From assembly GCF_030867095.1 (NCBI RefSeq), contig NC_081824.1:117746162-117810161 (forward strand): a stretch of DNA of 64,000 nt, in the 5' to 3' direction. Each line of letters opens with the position of its first letter. Positions within the stretch are counted from its first letter, which is position 1. Shown piece by piece: positions 21,379 to 33,741 of this stretch. Source of the stretch: Alligator mississippiensis. Taxonomy: Eukaryota > Chordata > Crocodylia > Alligatoridae. Under the pieces are notes generated by a model that searched no databases, was not told where the DNA came from, and saw only the letters and a list, made by a program, of their open reading frames with translations. The position numbers and the translations under genes were made by a program.

Positions 21379-21840
21379 ATAGATTCATAGATTGTAGAGT
21401 TGGAAGGGACCACAATGGATCATCGTGTCCGACCCCCTGTCCCTGGCAGGAAAGAGGACCGAGGTCAGATGACCCCAGCCAGGTGACTATCTAGCCTCCT
21501 CTTGCAGACCTCCAAGCTAGGTGATAGCACCACCTGTCTTGGAAGCCCATTCCAGATCCTGGCCACCCTTACTGTGAAAAATTTCTTCCTAATGTCTAAC
21601 CTAAATCCACTCTCAACTAGTTTACACCCGTTATTCCTAGTCACTCGCTGGGGCGCCTTAGTAAACGGCGCTTCCCCTACTCCCCGTTGACCTTCCCTAA
21701 TAAATTTATAGGCGGCCACAAGATCTCCCCTCAGCCGTCTCTTGTGAAGGCTGAAGAGATTCAGCTCTCTCAACCTCCCCCCGTAGGGTCTATCATGAAG
21801 GCCACTAATCATGCGAGGGGCCCTCCTCTGGACCCATATT
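21379..21840 (-). mobile_element. Older CR1 LINE 3' fragment
   Basis: The minus strand begins its 3' tail at 'tagattcatagattgtagag' and carries a 126-codon frame (21465-21845) covering the last part of ORF2: RAPRMISGLHDRPYGGRL, then LRGDLVAAYKFI and IWNGLPRQVVLS. It differs at many residues from the adjacent young copy, so it is a separate subfamily and an independent insertion. Confidence 0.9.
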
Positions 21841-21929
21841 TTCAAATATATTCAATATTTAAATAGTGATCAAACAACACCCCGTCCAAAAAAATCACTC
21901 TTTGCACTTTAGATGAGCTCTACAGTTTC

Positions 21930-23470
21930 CTAATGTGGCATCCTGGGCTCAAGAATTCTTAATGCCGATTAGTAGAGCCCATCCACCAATCAGAGAAAAG
22001 CGGGGAGGAGCTGATGCCACCCCTTTTCCACAGGGAGGGGGCGAGGAGCCCTGGACCGAGTTTGGCCCTGCAAGCTGCAGGTCAACTGGACTTCAAGGGG
22101 TGGAGCCCCCTGAGGGTATAAAAGGAATGGCATGAGCTGCACGGGAGAGCATGATGAGGGATGTTTGGAGAAGGAAGAGCCTCCACCCGGACACCTTCTT
22201 TGCCCCAGCCATGTGCAAATTGGCGCATGGGGCTCAGGCTCTGGCAGCCACGTTGAGGCAGCTCAAGCCTGCATCCCCAGTAGAGGGCCGGACAGAGTGG
22301 TGTGCGGACCAGCACACAGAGAGCTGGCCTCGGGAGCAGCTTGAGGCTGCTCAGGTTAGCCCCGGCATAAGCTGGATAACTGGAGCCCCACAGTGTGGCC
22401 TGGCCAAGGAACTAAAAGAGCCCCAAAGCCCAGGCGTAAGGTTACGTAAACCCAGCCAGCAGTGACAAGATTCCACCCCCCCCCCGATAACTGGAAGAAC
22501 CCTCAGTGTCCAAAGCGTGGCACAGGGCCAGGAGGGGAGGTCTCGGTGTGAAGCAGACAGCGCTGGTGGGGCCTCTGACTGAGTGGAGGACCCTGAGGCC
22601 CAGTCGACGATTCCTTGAACAGAACTGTAGGGTTCTGGTGGAGTTGGGTCCTGCAGGGGAGGCATTCCTGAACTAAGTTGTTGTTCCCATGTCGTTCCTC
22701 CTCCCCACCCCGAGAGAAGCACCCCTTGCTAGATGGAATCCAGGGGTAAATGCATCTTATATCGTGTAAAACTGCACCTTATATTTTGTAAGATTGTTAT
22801 CATAATTATGGATATGTTGTACAATATGTTATGGGATTGGTTTAGTTTTGTATAATTAGTTCCTTATTGATGTGCTGCCTGTTCACATTGCCCCTTCCCC
22901 CCCTTTCCTTTTCTATCTGGTTGTACTCTGCCAATGGTTCCTCTGGGTTTCCTGCAAACTACCCATTGGCCCCCAATTTACCTGGTTGTCCCATCTGGGT
23001 ATCCACCCCTCCTCCTCGCCTGGGCATACGGAGGACTCACCAGTTGCACCAGGCCTCTGTAGGGCGCAGGGTTGAGAAGGCCATCCCTGAGGCAGGTTGT
23101 TCATTGGGACAAGAAGTCTCAGGAGGTGGTTCCTGGCTTTCTGTATTGTAAATAATTATCCGTATATCTCTGGTGTTGTTGAATTACATCGTTGGGGATA
23201 CTTATGGGAAGTTTTCCTTTGATACCTATTAAGATACTTAAGATATATATATATTGGATAAGAATAATATGTATATTATAACTCAATAAACTGTAAATAG
23301 TTAAGAGCATTGGCGTGGAGTTGACTCTACAGAGGAAAGAGGGACCCAAGCTCCAATCACTGGTGTCCCTCTCACAGCATTGTCGCCTGCCTCGTCTATT
23401 CCTTCCAATTGAGGATGGACACACCCTTGGGTGTTCCTGGGTTACACTAACCCAGGTGTGTGGCACTGGA
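21930..23470 (+). mobile_element. LTR-like segment with TATA box and polyadenylation signal
   Basis: A TATA box lies at about 22115-22124 ('gggtataaaagg') in a GC-rich promoter-like setting, and 'caataaactg' near 23285 could serve as a polyadenylation signal. The order and spacing suggest an LTR or other retroelement control region. I could not find a paired LTR, a TG...CA boundary with a target duplication, or any gag/pol coding. The bases between (about 22450-22870) contain short frames only. Confidence 0.35.
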
Positions 23471-25713
23471 ACTTCAGCCTTGACCATGTCCTCTTCAAAT
23501 TCAGATAAGCTGTCAATCAGCTTCCTGACTATAGGAAATAAACCAGATACTAAGTTCAGGACTTAAATAAAACATGACTGCTCCTGGCAGAAGCTTTCCT
23601 GGGAATTATTATTTTGTCAGAAATTAATATATATTTATTTTAGTTTTAGATACCATAGAAGTATGTACAAACTACATGCAATCATTTCAAATAAAGATAC
23701 ACTTTCTGAAATAAGCTTGTCCAGTGAGACCACCCTATTGTCCCTTTGAATTCTTGATAAAATGTTCAAGAACTATGAAAGTGGGGAAGGGATAGTTTAA
23801 ATATTTAGCTAGACCCATAAATCTTCATTTTTTCTAAAGCAATGGAGTGAGATATAGATAGTACAATAGGAGTAATGCCCAAATAAATGCTAAATATTTT
23901 GGTATGGGTGTGCTTGTGTCTCTTGGGGATAACATGCAGATAACACTTGATCTTCTTGGCATCTTAAGCGTCTCAGCAGAGAATATACCTGCTCCCATTA
24001 TCAGTGTTTAATTTACTATTCACATGCAGCCAGCCTGATCCCCTGCCTGAAGCATTGGGGAAAAAGGCTGGAGCCAGGTATCCATGAGGCATAGGGAAGG
24101 TGCACTCCTACAGAACAAAGGCTGCTTTTCTGGATGACCCCAAATGTGGAGTTACGCTTGGTCAAGGGAGGGATTTCTTATCATTGCCCTGCCTGCAGTT
24201 GCATGACTGCATAAGGACAAGGCAGAATCAAGCCCTAAATCATTGTCAATTCTGTTTAAAGGCTGCTGTGTTTCATTGCAAAGTTACATGTTTTGTAGAA
24301 AATCAAACTTTTTTTGCCAAATTCAAGCACAGATATACTTTTTCAGCTATTATATTTTGTGCACCCAAGGAGGTTCTTGCATGCTGAAGTTCTGTAGCTG
24401 GGTATGTAGCTTTTCAGTTTGTTCATAAGAAAAGTAGTTATAGCATAGCCAAAGATTTGAAGCCTGTGACTATGGGTGACTGGACCATCACAACAGTAAA
24501 GTGTTACTGTTTACTCCCACCAATATTTTTGGAAGTTGACCAAAAAAACCCAACCCCCCCGTCCCCCCCCCCCGACACACATGCGCACACACAACGCACA
24601 AACCCCACCTTGTTTGACTTATTCTCTGTAACTGGAGGCCCAGTGATGAAGCTGTTGCATATTCTCAGGAACTCCTCATTCCATCACATTTTCTGAAAGC
24701 CAGTTGCACATTCCTTTGAAATTACATTAAAATAAAGGTTATTAGCTTTTTCTTTGCATGCTTAAAGGTGACCTAACATCCTGTAATGACCAACTTGTCT
24801 AGCTGGGTGCCAAATGCTACTCAAGTGATTTTTTGTTTGATTTTGTTTTGTGTTTGTTTTTTTGTATTATGTATTTGATGATCATATCTACTTAATAGTG
24901 TAGATTGATCTTTTTGGTATTAGCTCCCAAATATTGACTTACTGAAAGGTGAGAGTATGAGACAGTTGCTGCTGATGTCATAATACTAGGCAAAGTTAGA
25001 TGAGTTTCACAGAGGTTGCATGATCTTGCATAATGGGCTTCAGTCTCTCAATGTATTGACCCTTTAGAGACTGAAATATAGTTTATTTCACAAATACCAA
25101 GGTATTAGCTTTCCCAAATTCAGGTAAGATCTTTCAAGGCTAGTATTTGCTAGTTTTAAATTATTTATTTAATATGAAACAATTCAAGTGTGCATAATGC
25201 GGATATAATGGCAACATAGACTTTCATATTTTGCAAAGATAAGCTGCCCATTGCAGAGCAATAAGGTATAAAAATGTTAGTGGACTAGTCTTTGTCATTG
25301 TGTTTAGATTTTTTTTTAAAATAATACAATTCCATCATGGATAGTTAGTGTTTGCTCAATTTCTTAAGTTCTTCAGTAGTTACAAGTCCAAGTGCCAGCT
25401 CAGATTAACAAACTAACATTGCCTGCCTAAAATCCCCAAGACCCCCTTAAAATTGGTGAAAGGGCATGTAAAAAAGTAGTAGCATATGGATGATCTAGTT
25501 AAAGGGCTCCAAAATGTGCCAACTCCAGAGCAGCTTATTGTTTACATGATTTTTTCACTCAAATTTAAAGATATATCTAAAATTTAAGCTCTACTTTTTC
25601 TTGACACCCTTCCTCCCCCAAATAAAATTGCTTCTTATTTGGTGAACCAGGCTCTGCAAGATAGACTTAAGTAGGAATAAAATTATGTAACTGCTCTGAT
25701 GGTGACAGATTAA
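23471..25713. other. AT-rich sequence, no recognisable feature
   Basis: No coding similarity or repeat ends. A short C/CA-rich simple tract lies at about 24550-24605. Confidence 0.5.
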
Positions 25714-25718
25714 TATTA

Positions 25719-26130
25719 CAGGTTTCCCTCACATTATGCGAGTTCTGTATGTGCAAATTCTCTCTTATGCTATGACCCTTTTTATACCAAAAATGTGTTA
25801 TATGTGAGGTAAATTTACTCTTATGTGATCAGTGTGGTGGAAGCCCACAGGCAGCTGTTTTGTGCAGTGCATTGTGGGAGTGATGCACACCAAAATATAG
25901 TCTCCTGTGTGGATCTGTGCTCCTCGCTCATTGTCTGTGACACATGTTTCTGTACTTCTGCTTGTGTGTAATGTCTGCTGTTGGTGAGTACCAAAATTGT
26001 CTTGTAAAAGTGGTAGAAATAGGTCTGGGGTCAGTACAGTTGAGGTCTTGGAGCGTATCCCTATTTGTTATATTGTGAAGTGGGTTCCCTGTATGCAAAT
26101 TTGAGTTATGTGCCATTTTCCAGGTATTTT
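25719..26130. repeat. Possible Tigger-like repeat
   Basis: The left side reads 'caggtttccctcacattat' after TA, then 'gcgag' and 'gtgcaaattctctcttatgc', a pattern typical of Tigger/pogo ends. Near 26080-26120, 'gttccctgtatgcaaattt' and 'gagttatgtgcc' repeat similar words. A clean inverted right end with a TA duplication was not found. Confidence 0.35.
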
Positions 26131-28340
26131 GGAATACTGTCTTTCAGAGACACCGTAAGAAGATGTTTTCAACAGGAATTGTGTGTCCCCAGTATAACTA
26201 GCTGCTTAGTTGGCTGAAATTAACAAGAGTCTGATCAGTTTTACTGTTATTCATTGGTATAACACTGGCAAGAATTAAACTTACTTCAGCTGGCTGTTGC
26301 CAGGGCTTCCTAGACTTCCACCTCCATGGTAGCTAGCTTGGCAGTCTTGAAAAGCCTGTAAGAAAAAAGTCCTTAGTAATCTGATTGGTGAGTTTTTTGG
26401 CGCACTGTATTTGTCTTTCTGAATCTGAAGCCATAGTGCTCTCAGTGCTTTCAGCACAAACACTGCTGACACTAAACTTAATGGCTCAAATATACACAAC
26501 AAATGAACAAAGGCAAAACCAATCTATCTTTCCTGCTTTTATACCTAGCCCAAAATCTGCTCACTTTGTAAATATTTGTCATTGTGTATTTTCTATGCTT
26601 TCTGTTGACACTTTCTTAACATTCTCTTTTGCCTTGACACACCTTTTGTACAATGATTATAAACAAAGACTAAGACAAAATATTGCAGGCTAACATAGGT
26701 TTCAATTTCATGAAAACAAGTTTACATTTCACTCTGCTCTCCTGTCCTCTTCCTGTTCTTTGTCCTTCAATGTAATATATGCTTTTCTGTTGAAGTTGTC
26801 TGTATTCAGAGTCAGCAATGCATCCCTATACTCTTTCACCTTTAACATCCTTAATTAGTTCTGGATCTCTAATTCAGTCTCCCATTTTTATACAAGTTTG
26901 GTACCAACAAAGCAAAAGGTGGAAACCTGAATCTGCATCCATATGCGAACTAACTAGCGAGCTAACTAACTAGCAATCTACACACTACCCTCCACAACTA
27001 TTTTAAAAGTAAATTATAGTTACCTGCCCCAGTATTCCAAGCCACCTCTTGTTTTCTTTGTATTAAAGATAACTAATAGATCCAAATTCATGAGATATCC
27101 AAGGCAGTTGTAATGTACAGTGGATTTCTAATTTTTTTTTCCTTTATATTATCCTGCTACTATAACCCTTATATATTCTTGTTTGAGTGATTTGTCCACA
27201 TGCACATTACACTGTGGGTACCTGTAGATATCTGGACTTGGAGACTTTTTTGGCCATTACTATTTAGACAGTATGTGTGTCACTTGTGATGCTTCATATA
27301 GAGTGCCTTAACACTGGGACATCTTTGTAAATACCTTTGCTATTTTCCAATAGTTGTTTCATTTTGCCAGCAAAATTAATTTTACCTTGTCAACCTTTAA
27401 TCTCTTAATAGGGGAAGGGGAAGAGAAATGGGAAAGAGGTGCCTTGAACATATAATATTTCAAAGATTGACTGGATTCAAGTGTTACCCCACAGCTATTG
27501 CCTTGGGAAATTCCACATCCCAGTGGAGTAGTGTATTGTCAAATCCTTTTAGTCTCAAATCAACAAGGACAGGGTGATAAGGCTACAGGCTTGTCTTCTG
27601 GGAAATTCCCTGGGGCTGGCATCCAAAATCGCCTCTGGACTTCTGTAAGGAAATCCAAAATGTCCAGACACAGCCTCCTTATCTCACTTGTGTCAGAATA
27701 TAAGGTTAGTTAGGAGCTTCAAGAGCAGATCATCCAATAAGAGCTTCTGTGTCAGAAAACCAGCAGTCTTTGACACTTACTTGGCAGACTCCTTTTCATG
27801 ATGCAATTACCTGGTATTCAAAATGGATTAATGGACAATTTCAGGAGATGATGAGAGATACTTCAAAGAGAAGCATCTCTTATCAGAGGTGGGTAATCAA
27901 ATATTCCATTCTTCAAGGCATCTTTGACTTGTGATATCCTAAGATGGACCTATTCACAAGTCATATCAACAGGCAGCTTTAGGAGAGGCCTGAATCTAGG
28001 ATCCATGTTCAATGTCATTTTAATCTTGTGAATAGGGGGTTACTATTTACATCCCCTTCCAATCCCAATGCTTCACAGAGATTTTTGTGAAATTTGATGT
28101 GGTTTGGCCAAACTGATTATTAACAGTCCTAACATGGCTGAGAAAGCTGTGGTTCCTGAATGCTCTGTCTTGCCTAACCAATCTAAATCTGAACCTTTGC
28201 CTTCTCTCTTATCTCAGAGTGATAGCAAGGTATAACACCTAAACCTGAAGCCTCTCCACCTCTGCCTACATGCTGGATGCATACAGAATGTCCAGTGATT
28301 CTCTTATCTGTTCACATTAGTCAATAGCAAGGAAACATTT
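26131..28340. other. AT-rich sequence, no recognisable feature
   Basis: Only short frames occur. A small direct repeat of 'aactaactagc' lies near 26950-26975. No coding similarity or repeat termini are recognised. Confidence 0.5.
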
Positions 28341-29640
28341 TGTAAAAGGATGGCACTTGAAGGCAGCTGTGATGCCCCCTAGTGACTGCATAGTGACATG
28401 CCCTAGTTTTACCCTGCTTCCTTGCCTGCCATGCCTTGGTTTAAAAGCAATGAGGGAAGGCTACCCTCAGAGGCTGGTGAGCCCAAGGTGCTCTCTTTCT
28501 TTGTACTTGGTTCTTCTTTTGAGCCCAACTTGTCCTGTCTGACTGGTGCACCAGGGTCTGAGCCCCATGTCCTTCCTTCTCTCTTGGGGCTCCTTGGGCC
28601 CTACTTACCTTAAGGGTTGAATTTGTGGCCTCCTTCCAACCCTACAACCACATCCATGCCTCACAGATGTTACTCTGTCCACAGTTTCATCCTTTTGTAG
28701 AGACCTCAGCCCTCTTGGCTTTAACCCTCCTTTACTCTGGGTGCAGGCCTCCAGCCTTGGCCCACTGATCTGGGCCCAGCTCTCTCTGCCTCAGTTCTCT
28801 CCATGTCTCTGTGCCCCTTGGCCTTATCTTGCACCTCGTTCCAGTTCCCTGGCATCCCTGACCCAGAAGGCTGCCTTTGGTTCAGCTCAGCTCCCCTCGA
28901 TTCCTGACCCAGGGCATGGCTGCTTCTGGTTCATCTCAGCCCCCCTGGCATTCCTGATGCACAGCAAGACTGCCCTCAGCTCTACCTCCCTCTAAAGAGT
29001 TTGGGCTTCTGCCCCATGCAGCCCACCAGGTCCCTGACCCTAGAAGGGCTCTATGCTGGGTGCCCCTGCAGCCCTCCTGTGGCCTCCAATCCACCCCCTA
29101 TCAGCCACATCCAGCCCTCCAGTATAAAATTAAAACAAAAAAATATAAGCAGCCTCTTCAAACTCAGTCTCCCCCTCTGGGTTATCACACCACTGCCCAG
29201 CCACCTCCCATTTCCCTGGCTCTCTCAGTCCTGGGAGTACCTGGCATGCTTGCAGTTCACTCCTCACCAGCCTGAGCTGGCAGGAGCTCCTTTCCCTTCC
29301 AAGTTCAGGGCTGCACTGCCAGTCTGCCTCAGGGACCCAGACATATACCCATGACTCCTCCCCTTCTGGAGAAGTGTTCTCCTGACCAGCTGCAGATGTG
29401 CCCCCTCAGTCTCCCAGGGCAGCTTATTGCCATTCCTCTGGCTACTACAGCAGTGCCCTCACTGCTTAATCAGGGCATTGCCCTATTGTCTTATTGCAAG
29501 CCAGCTAGCTCCACAATAGGCACTTATAGCCTGTGAACCCTAGCTTCCTATTGCCCTAAAGCTAGCCGAAAATCAGATGTCTTACCCCACCTGGGGACAC
29601 CCCTGCTGTGGCTTCCCTCTGCAAGTAATAGAACCCATGG
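28341..29640. repeat. C/T-rich segment, possible LTR-element remnant
   Basis: This 1.3 kb stands out by its C/T-rich composition from the AT-rich flanks. Phrases such as 'gcagcttattgcc' (29420) recur in the C/T-rich segment at 51430-52180 ('gcagcttattgc', 52001). I infer a shared old repeat, possibly LTR-derived, but define no ends and see no gag, pol or env coding. Confidence 0.3.
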
Positions 29641-31357
29641 CTCTGCATTTATAAGACAGACTTAGGATGAAAGTCTCTTATTGACTCAGTACAAAACTCC
29701 TAGCACCCTCTGATATCTCAGTACTGGCTTCATTGACCATCTTTTGGTACCAAATCAAGACACTTTGTTTCTAAATGTTTACAGAGCTCATTTAGTAGCA
29801 AATTTAGGATATCATCCTGGGGAAGGACCACTTTCTTTTTCATCACAATGTGCTGAAGTTCTTGAAGGGTATTCCCACTTGTAAGAGATTATTTCATTGC
29901 TACATTTGCCAGTTAAGGTGGCTTTCTTTATAATTATCATTTCAGTAAGAAGGGGAAGAGAAGCCTGAACCATGATGGTGTGCTCTTCCCATCTACTATT
30001 CTGTTTGGAGAATGTGTCCATAAGGGGGCACCCTAAGTTTCTGCTACAAACTGTCATGGAGTTCCACTTAAATCAAGAAAATCCATTTTTCAGTATATTT
30101 CTTAATTCTGTATGTCCAAGACAGAGACATTGGTCTATACACTGCATATGAAACATAGTCTTGTCTTTACAAGTAAGAGGACAAAACCATTAATGTCATT
30201 GATTCTTAGTGTCCAGATGAAGGGCAAGGTAGCAACTACCCAGAGACTGTCAAAATGGACTTCTGACTATATAACAGCATGCTGTGAAACAGCCACAGTG
30301 GACCTGTCTACAAATACTGGAATGCACTTCACCAGGCAACCTAAGTAGCTGTCTGGAAAATGTATCAATCCTGAGTATATGTAAAACAACCACATTGAAT
30401 TCTGTTCAGAAATTCACAAGCATTTGCAATATCTGAACTGTCCTCATTCTGCAAAACAATATTTCAACCATTATTCATCCTGGGCACTGAGCTACCTCAA
30501 GTTCAGTGGTTACTGCTTTGAAATGACCTACAATGGAATGTGCACAAGGTGATCAGTTAAAGGAGAGCGAAGCTACAATAACTAGAGTTCTTTAAGCTGT
30601 GTTGTCCATACACATTTTACACAACTCAACTTCTATCTTCTTGCCCTTAAATTTGTGTATCTGAAATTCCACAGTTCTGAAGAAACTAGGACCTGGTGTG
30701 CATACTCCATCCTTGTGCATCTTTTGTGCAAGGCATAAGGAGTGACACAGTGCATCTGGGTTGAATGGTACAGTTGGCAAAAAGATTTTGAACTGTGGCA
30801 CAGGAATAGCATTTGCACCTGCACTAGAGTGTACATGTGCAACATCTCAAATAACTCCATTTATTGTAAGGTAAGCATCCTCTTCATGTTCCCAACACAT
30901 GGTTTTTAGCATACTCTTGCAACTTCTGATGGGTTTTTTTAGGGCTTCAACTTCTAGTGTGATATAACTATTTGAGTATCTCAGTAAGCTTCTGTTCCTG
31001 AAGGATGTGAAGAAAAGGATTAAAAACAAGCACGTACAGAAACCAGAAGGCAAGTAAGAACTCAGTTAATTTCTTTAAATCATTTAGGTTAGTCGGTCTC
31101 ATGATTTTATAGAGATTTAGTCATAGTTTTTTAACATTTGTCATTAACCTAACTATATTTGGTTAATGACATTAGTCTTGATGCATATGTCCACGTTCCA
31201 TTGATATCAGTGAGAGATATCCAGGCATCTCCCTCAGACACTATAAAATACTTTTGCACAACAGACCGCTGTTTCTGCTTAGATTCCCTCCAAAGTCTTC
31301 CATCTTACGTCTTCCTCTGTTTCAACACATATGTATTTATACTGTAGTGAACTGCCC
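29641..31357. other. No recognisable feature
   Basis: AT-rich sequence with frames under 90 codons and no domain. No repeat ends were recognised. Confidence 0.5.
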
Positions 31358-31663
31358 ATCAAGAACGCCTGGGGGGGAGCGGAAATGGAGCACTGCCATC
31401 CACCACCCTGCCCCGCACTGCTGCTACCTCCCAGCACCAGGGGTGGTGGGGTGAAGTTTGCCCCACTGTCCCCTCCATCCCCCTCTGCTAGCACCCTGTA
31501 CTGCCGCCGCCTCCAGCACCACTGGCCTTGCCCCTGCCCCGTTCCATCCCCTCCATCCCCACTGTCATTGCAGCACTCTGCACTCTGGTTGTTTCACTAA
31601 TCAATCAGAGTGCTCCAAGAGCATTACAGACAGATGGACTAAGCCCTTTGTATAAGAATTCTA
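31358..31663 (+). repeat. Unclassified GC-rich interspersed repeat, copy 1
   Basis: It shares with 48365-49972 a head resembling 'gcccatcaagaacg'/'tgcctgtcaagaatg', then 'gccatccaccaccctg'. Its tail 'acagacagatggac' is followed by 'ccctttgtataagaatt' here and 'ccttttattatattagaatt' there. The 3' tail recalls RTE-type LINE ends, but I see no coding sequence and keep the class open. Confidence 0.45.
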
Positions 31664-32535
31664 GGGGTGCACTGATAGAGATTTTTGGGGCTGATATTGA
31701 TAGCCAATTTTTTTTTTTAAGGAGGCATTAGGGCTGTGTGAAGTTTTGCCTGGTGTTTCATTTCGACTCATTTCAAGCTCAGAACAGCAACATTGAAATG
31801 AAATGGAAGGCTTCAAACAGCCTTGAAACAAAATGAGGGCACTCAAAAAATTTCAAAAGTTTTGAAACGTTTTGAGTTTTGAGGCTGGGTTTACTTGTAG
31901 GGAAACAGAAAATAATGAGAAGGAGGGGGAAGAGGGGGGAAGGACTGCTCTGATACTGACATGTGTAGCTCTCCAGTGACTGTGATCTATGAGTGACTGG
32001 TGCCACCTTAGTCGGGGGAAGGAACGCACCCCTCCAGTGACCAGTTAGCAACTGACTGGGGGAGGAATATTCCTGCAGCCAATTTCACTGACTGGGAAGT
32101 GGGGGGTCCTCCACGGCTGATCGTGCCGACTGGGGAGTGGCCACAGCACTCCCAGAAGTGGCCCTGGCTGGCACTCACAGAGAGGACACTGGCACTCCCG
32201 CCTGCTCACCATACCTGCCGCCTAAGCGGGAAGAGTGGCCTGTTAGGGGGTGCACCAATACTCTCGGGGTGCATGTGCACCCCCGTGCATCCCCTATACA
32301 TTGCCACTGCTGTGATCCTTCCCTGAGGTCCCTTCCAATCCCAGTGCTCTGGGGGAGGGACAGAAAAAAAAGCATAAAAAAGCAGCATTGTTTGAACTGA
32401 GCTTTCTCTTTGCTTTGGTATTCCAACAGCTCAGCAGCATCAGAGAAAGGCTGTTACTTTCTATTCTCTAGCCTGTTACTAGCAAGTGGGATTCAATACC
32501 TTTTGCTTTCTATACCCTTTTATTATTATATTTCA

Positions 32536-33650
32536 TAGATTCATAGATTCATAGATGTTAGGGTCGGAAGGGACCTCAATAGATCATCAAGTCCGACCCC
32601 CTGCATAAGCAGGAAAGAGTGCTGGGTCTAAATGACCCCAGCTAGACACTCGTCTAACCTCCTCTTGAAGACCCCCAGGGTAGGGGAGAGCACCATCTCC
32701 CTTGGGAGCCCGTTCCAGACCTTGGCCACTCGAACTGTGAAGAAGTTCTTCCTAATGTCCAGTCTAAATCTGCTCTCTGCTAGCTTGTGGCCATTGTTTC
32801 TTGTAACCCCCGGGGGCACCTTGGTGAATAAATCCTCACCAATTCCCTTCTGTGCCCCCGTGATGAACTTATAGGCAGCCACAAGGTCGCCTCTCAACCT
32901 TCTCTTGCGGAGGCTGAAAAGGTCCAGTTTCACTAGTCTCTCCTCATAGGGCTTGGTCTGCAGGCCCTTGACCATACGAGTTGCCCTTCGCTGTACCCTC
33001 TCCAGGTTATCTGCATCCTTCTTGAAGTGCGGCGCCCAGAATTGTACGCAGTACTCCAACTGCGGTCTGACCAGCGCCCGATAGAGGGGAAGTATCACCT
33101 CCCTGGACCTATTTGTCATGCATCTGCTGATGCACGATAAAGTGCCATTGGCTTTTCTGATGGCTTCGTCACACTGCCGGCTCATGTTCAACTTGGAGTC
33201 CACTAGGACTCCAAGATCCCTTTCCACCTCCGTGCCACCCAGCAGGTCATTCCCTAGGCTGTAGGTGTGCTGGACATTTTTCCTCCCTAGGTGCAGCACT
33301 TTGCATTTCTCCTTGTTGAACTGCATCCTGTTGTTTTCTGCCCACTTGTCCAGCCTATCCAGGTCTGCCTGCAGCTGTTCCCTGCCCTCCGGCGTGTCCA
33401 CTTCTCCCCATAGCTTTGTGTCATCTGCAAACTTGGACAGAGTACATTTCACTCCCACGTCCAAGTCGCTGATGAAGACATTAAAGAGTATCGGTCCAAG
33501 GACCGAACCCTGCGGGACCCCACTACCCACACCCTTCCAGGTCGAGACCGACCCATCTACCATGACTCTTTGGGTGCGACCCTCTAGCCAATTCGCCACC
33601 CACCGAACTGTGCAGTCATCCACATCACAGCCTCTTAATTTGTTCACCAG
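32536..33650 (-). mobile_element. Young CR1 LINE, 5'-truncated, copy 2
   Basis: The 3' tail starts at about 32536 with three 'attcatag'-type octamers, then 'tcggaagggacctcaatag'. The body matches the copy at 19578-20690 almost base for base. It stops near 33650, inside the segment encoding LVNKLRGC, where five tandem 22-base units take over. The copy sits inside the 4.3-kb hAT-type element and is therefore younger than it. Confidence 0.95.
32628..33647 (-). CDS. CR1 ORF2 fragment: reverse transcriptase palm to C-terminus, 339 codons open
   Basis: Same protein region as the frame at 19667-21088, starting 134 residues later. By my reading the two differ at about nine residues over the shared length, for example YCVQFW here and YCMQFW there, or ERLVKLD here and ERLEKLD there. 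GVPQGS and the catalytic FADD (residues 73-76) are intact, but motif A (YLDFRKAFD) lies upstream of the truncation and is absent. The first codon is GTG and is not a true start. No internal stops are present, in keeping with a recent insertion. A functional product is not expected. Confidence 0.9.
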   Translation of the reverse strand: MNKLRGCDVDDCTVRWVANWLEGRTQRVMVDGSVSTWKGVGSGVPQGSVLGPILFNVFISDLDVGVKCTLSKFADDTKLWGEVDTPEGREQLQADLDRLDKWAENNRMQFNKEKCKVLHLGRKNVQHTYSLGNDLLGGTEVERDLGVLVDSKLNMSRQCDEAIRKANGTLSCISRCMTNRSREVILPLYRALVRPQLEYCVQFWAPHFKKDADNLERVQRRATRMVKGLQTKPYEERLVKLDLFSLRKRRLRGDLVAAYKFITGAQKGIGEDLFTKVPPGVTRNNGHKLAESRFRLDIRKNFFTVRVAKVWNGLPREMVLSPTLGVFKRRLDECLAGVI

Positions 33651-33741
33651 TAGCTCTTAATTTGTTCACCAGTACCTCTTAATTTGTTCACCAGTACCTC
33701 TTAATTTGTTCACCAGTACCTCTTAATTTGTTCACCAGTTA
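33632..33741. repeat. Five tandem 22-base units at the CR1 truncation point
   Basis: Units begin at 33632, 33654, 33676, 33698 and 33720, each starting CTCTTAATTTGTTCACCAG and ending in three variable bases. The first unit is ordinary CR1 sequence, as the continuous copy at 20671 shows. The next four repeat it exactly at the point where this CR1 copy is cut off. Confidence 0.92.

Noticed and set aside
19667..33647. Segmental duplication as the source of the two young CR1 copies
   Set aside because: Flanks on both sides differ completely, the 5' truncation points differ, and each starts at its own 3' tail, as expected of independent insertions.
33632..33741. CRISPR-like or satellite array
   Set aside because: Units are contiguous without spacers and derive from the adjacent CR1 sequence.
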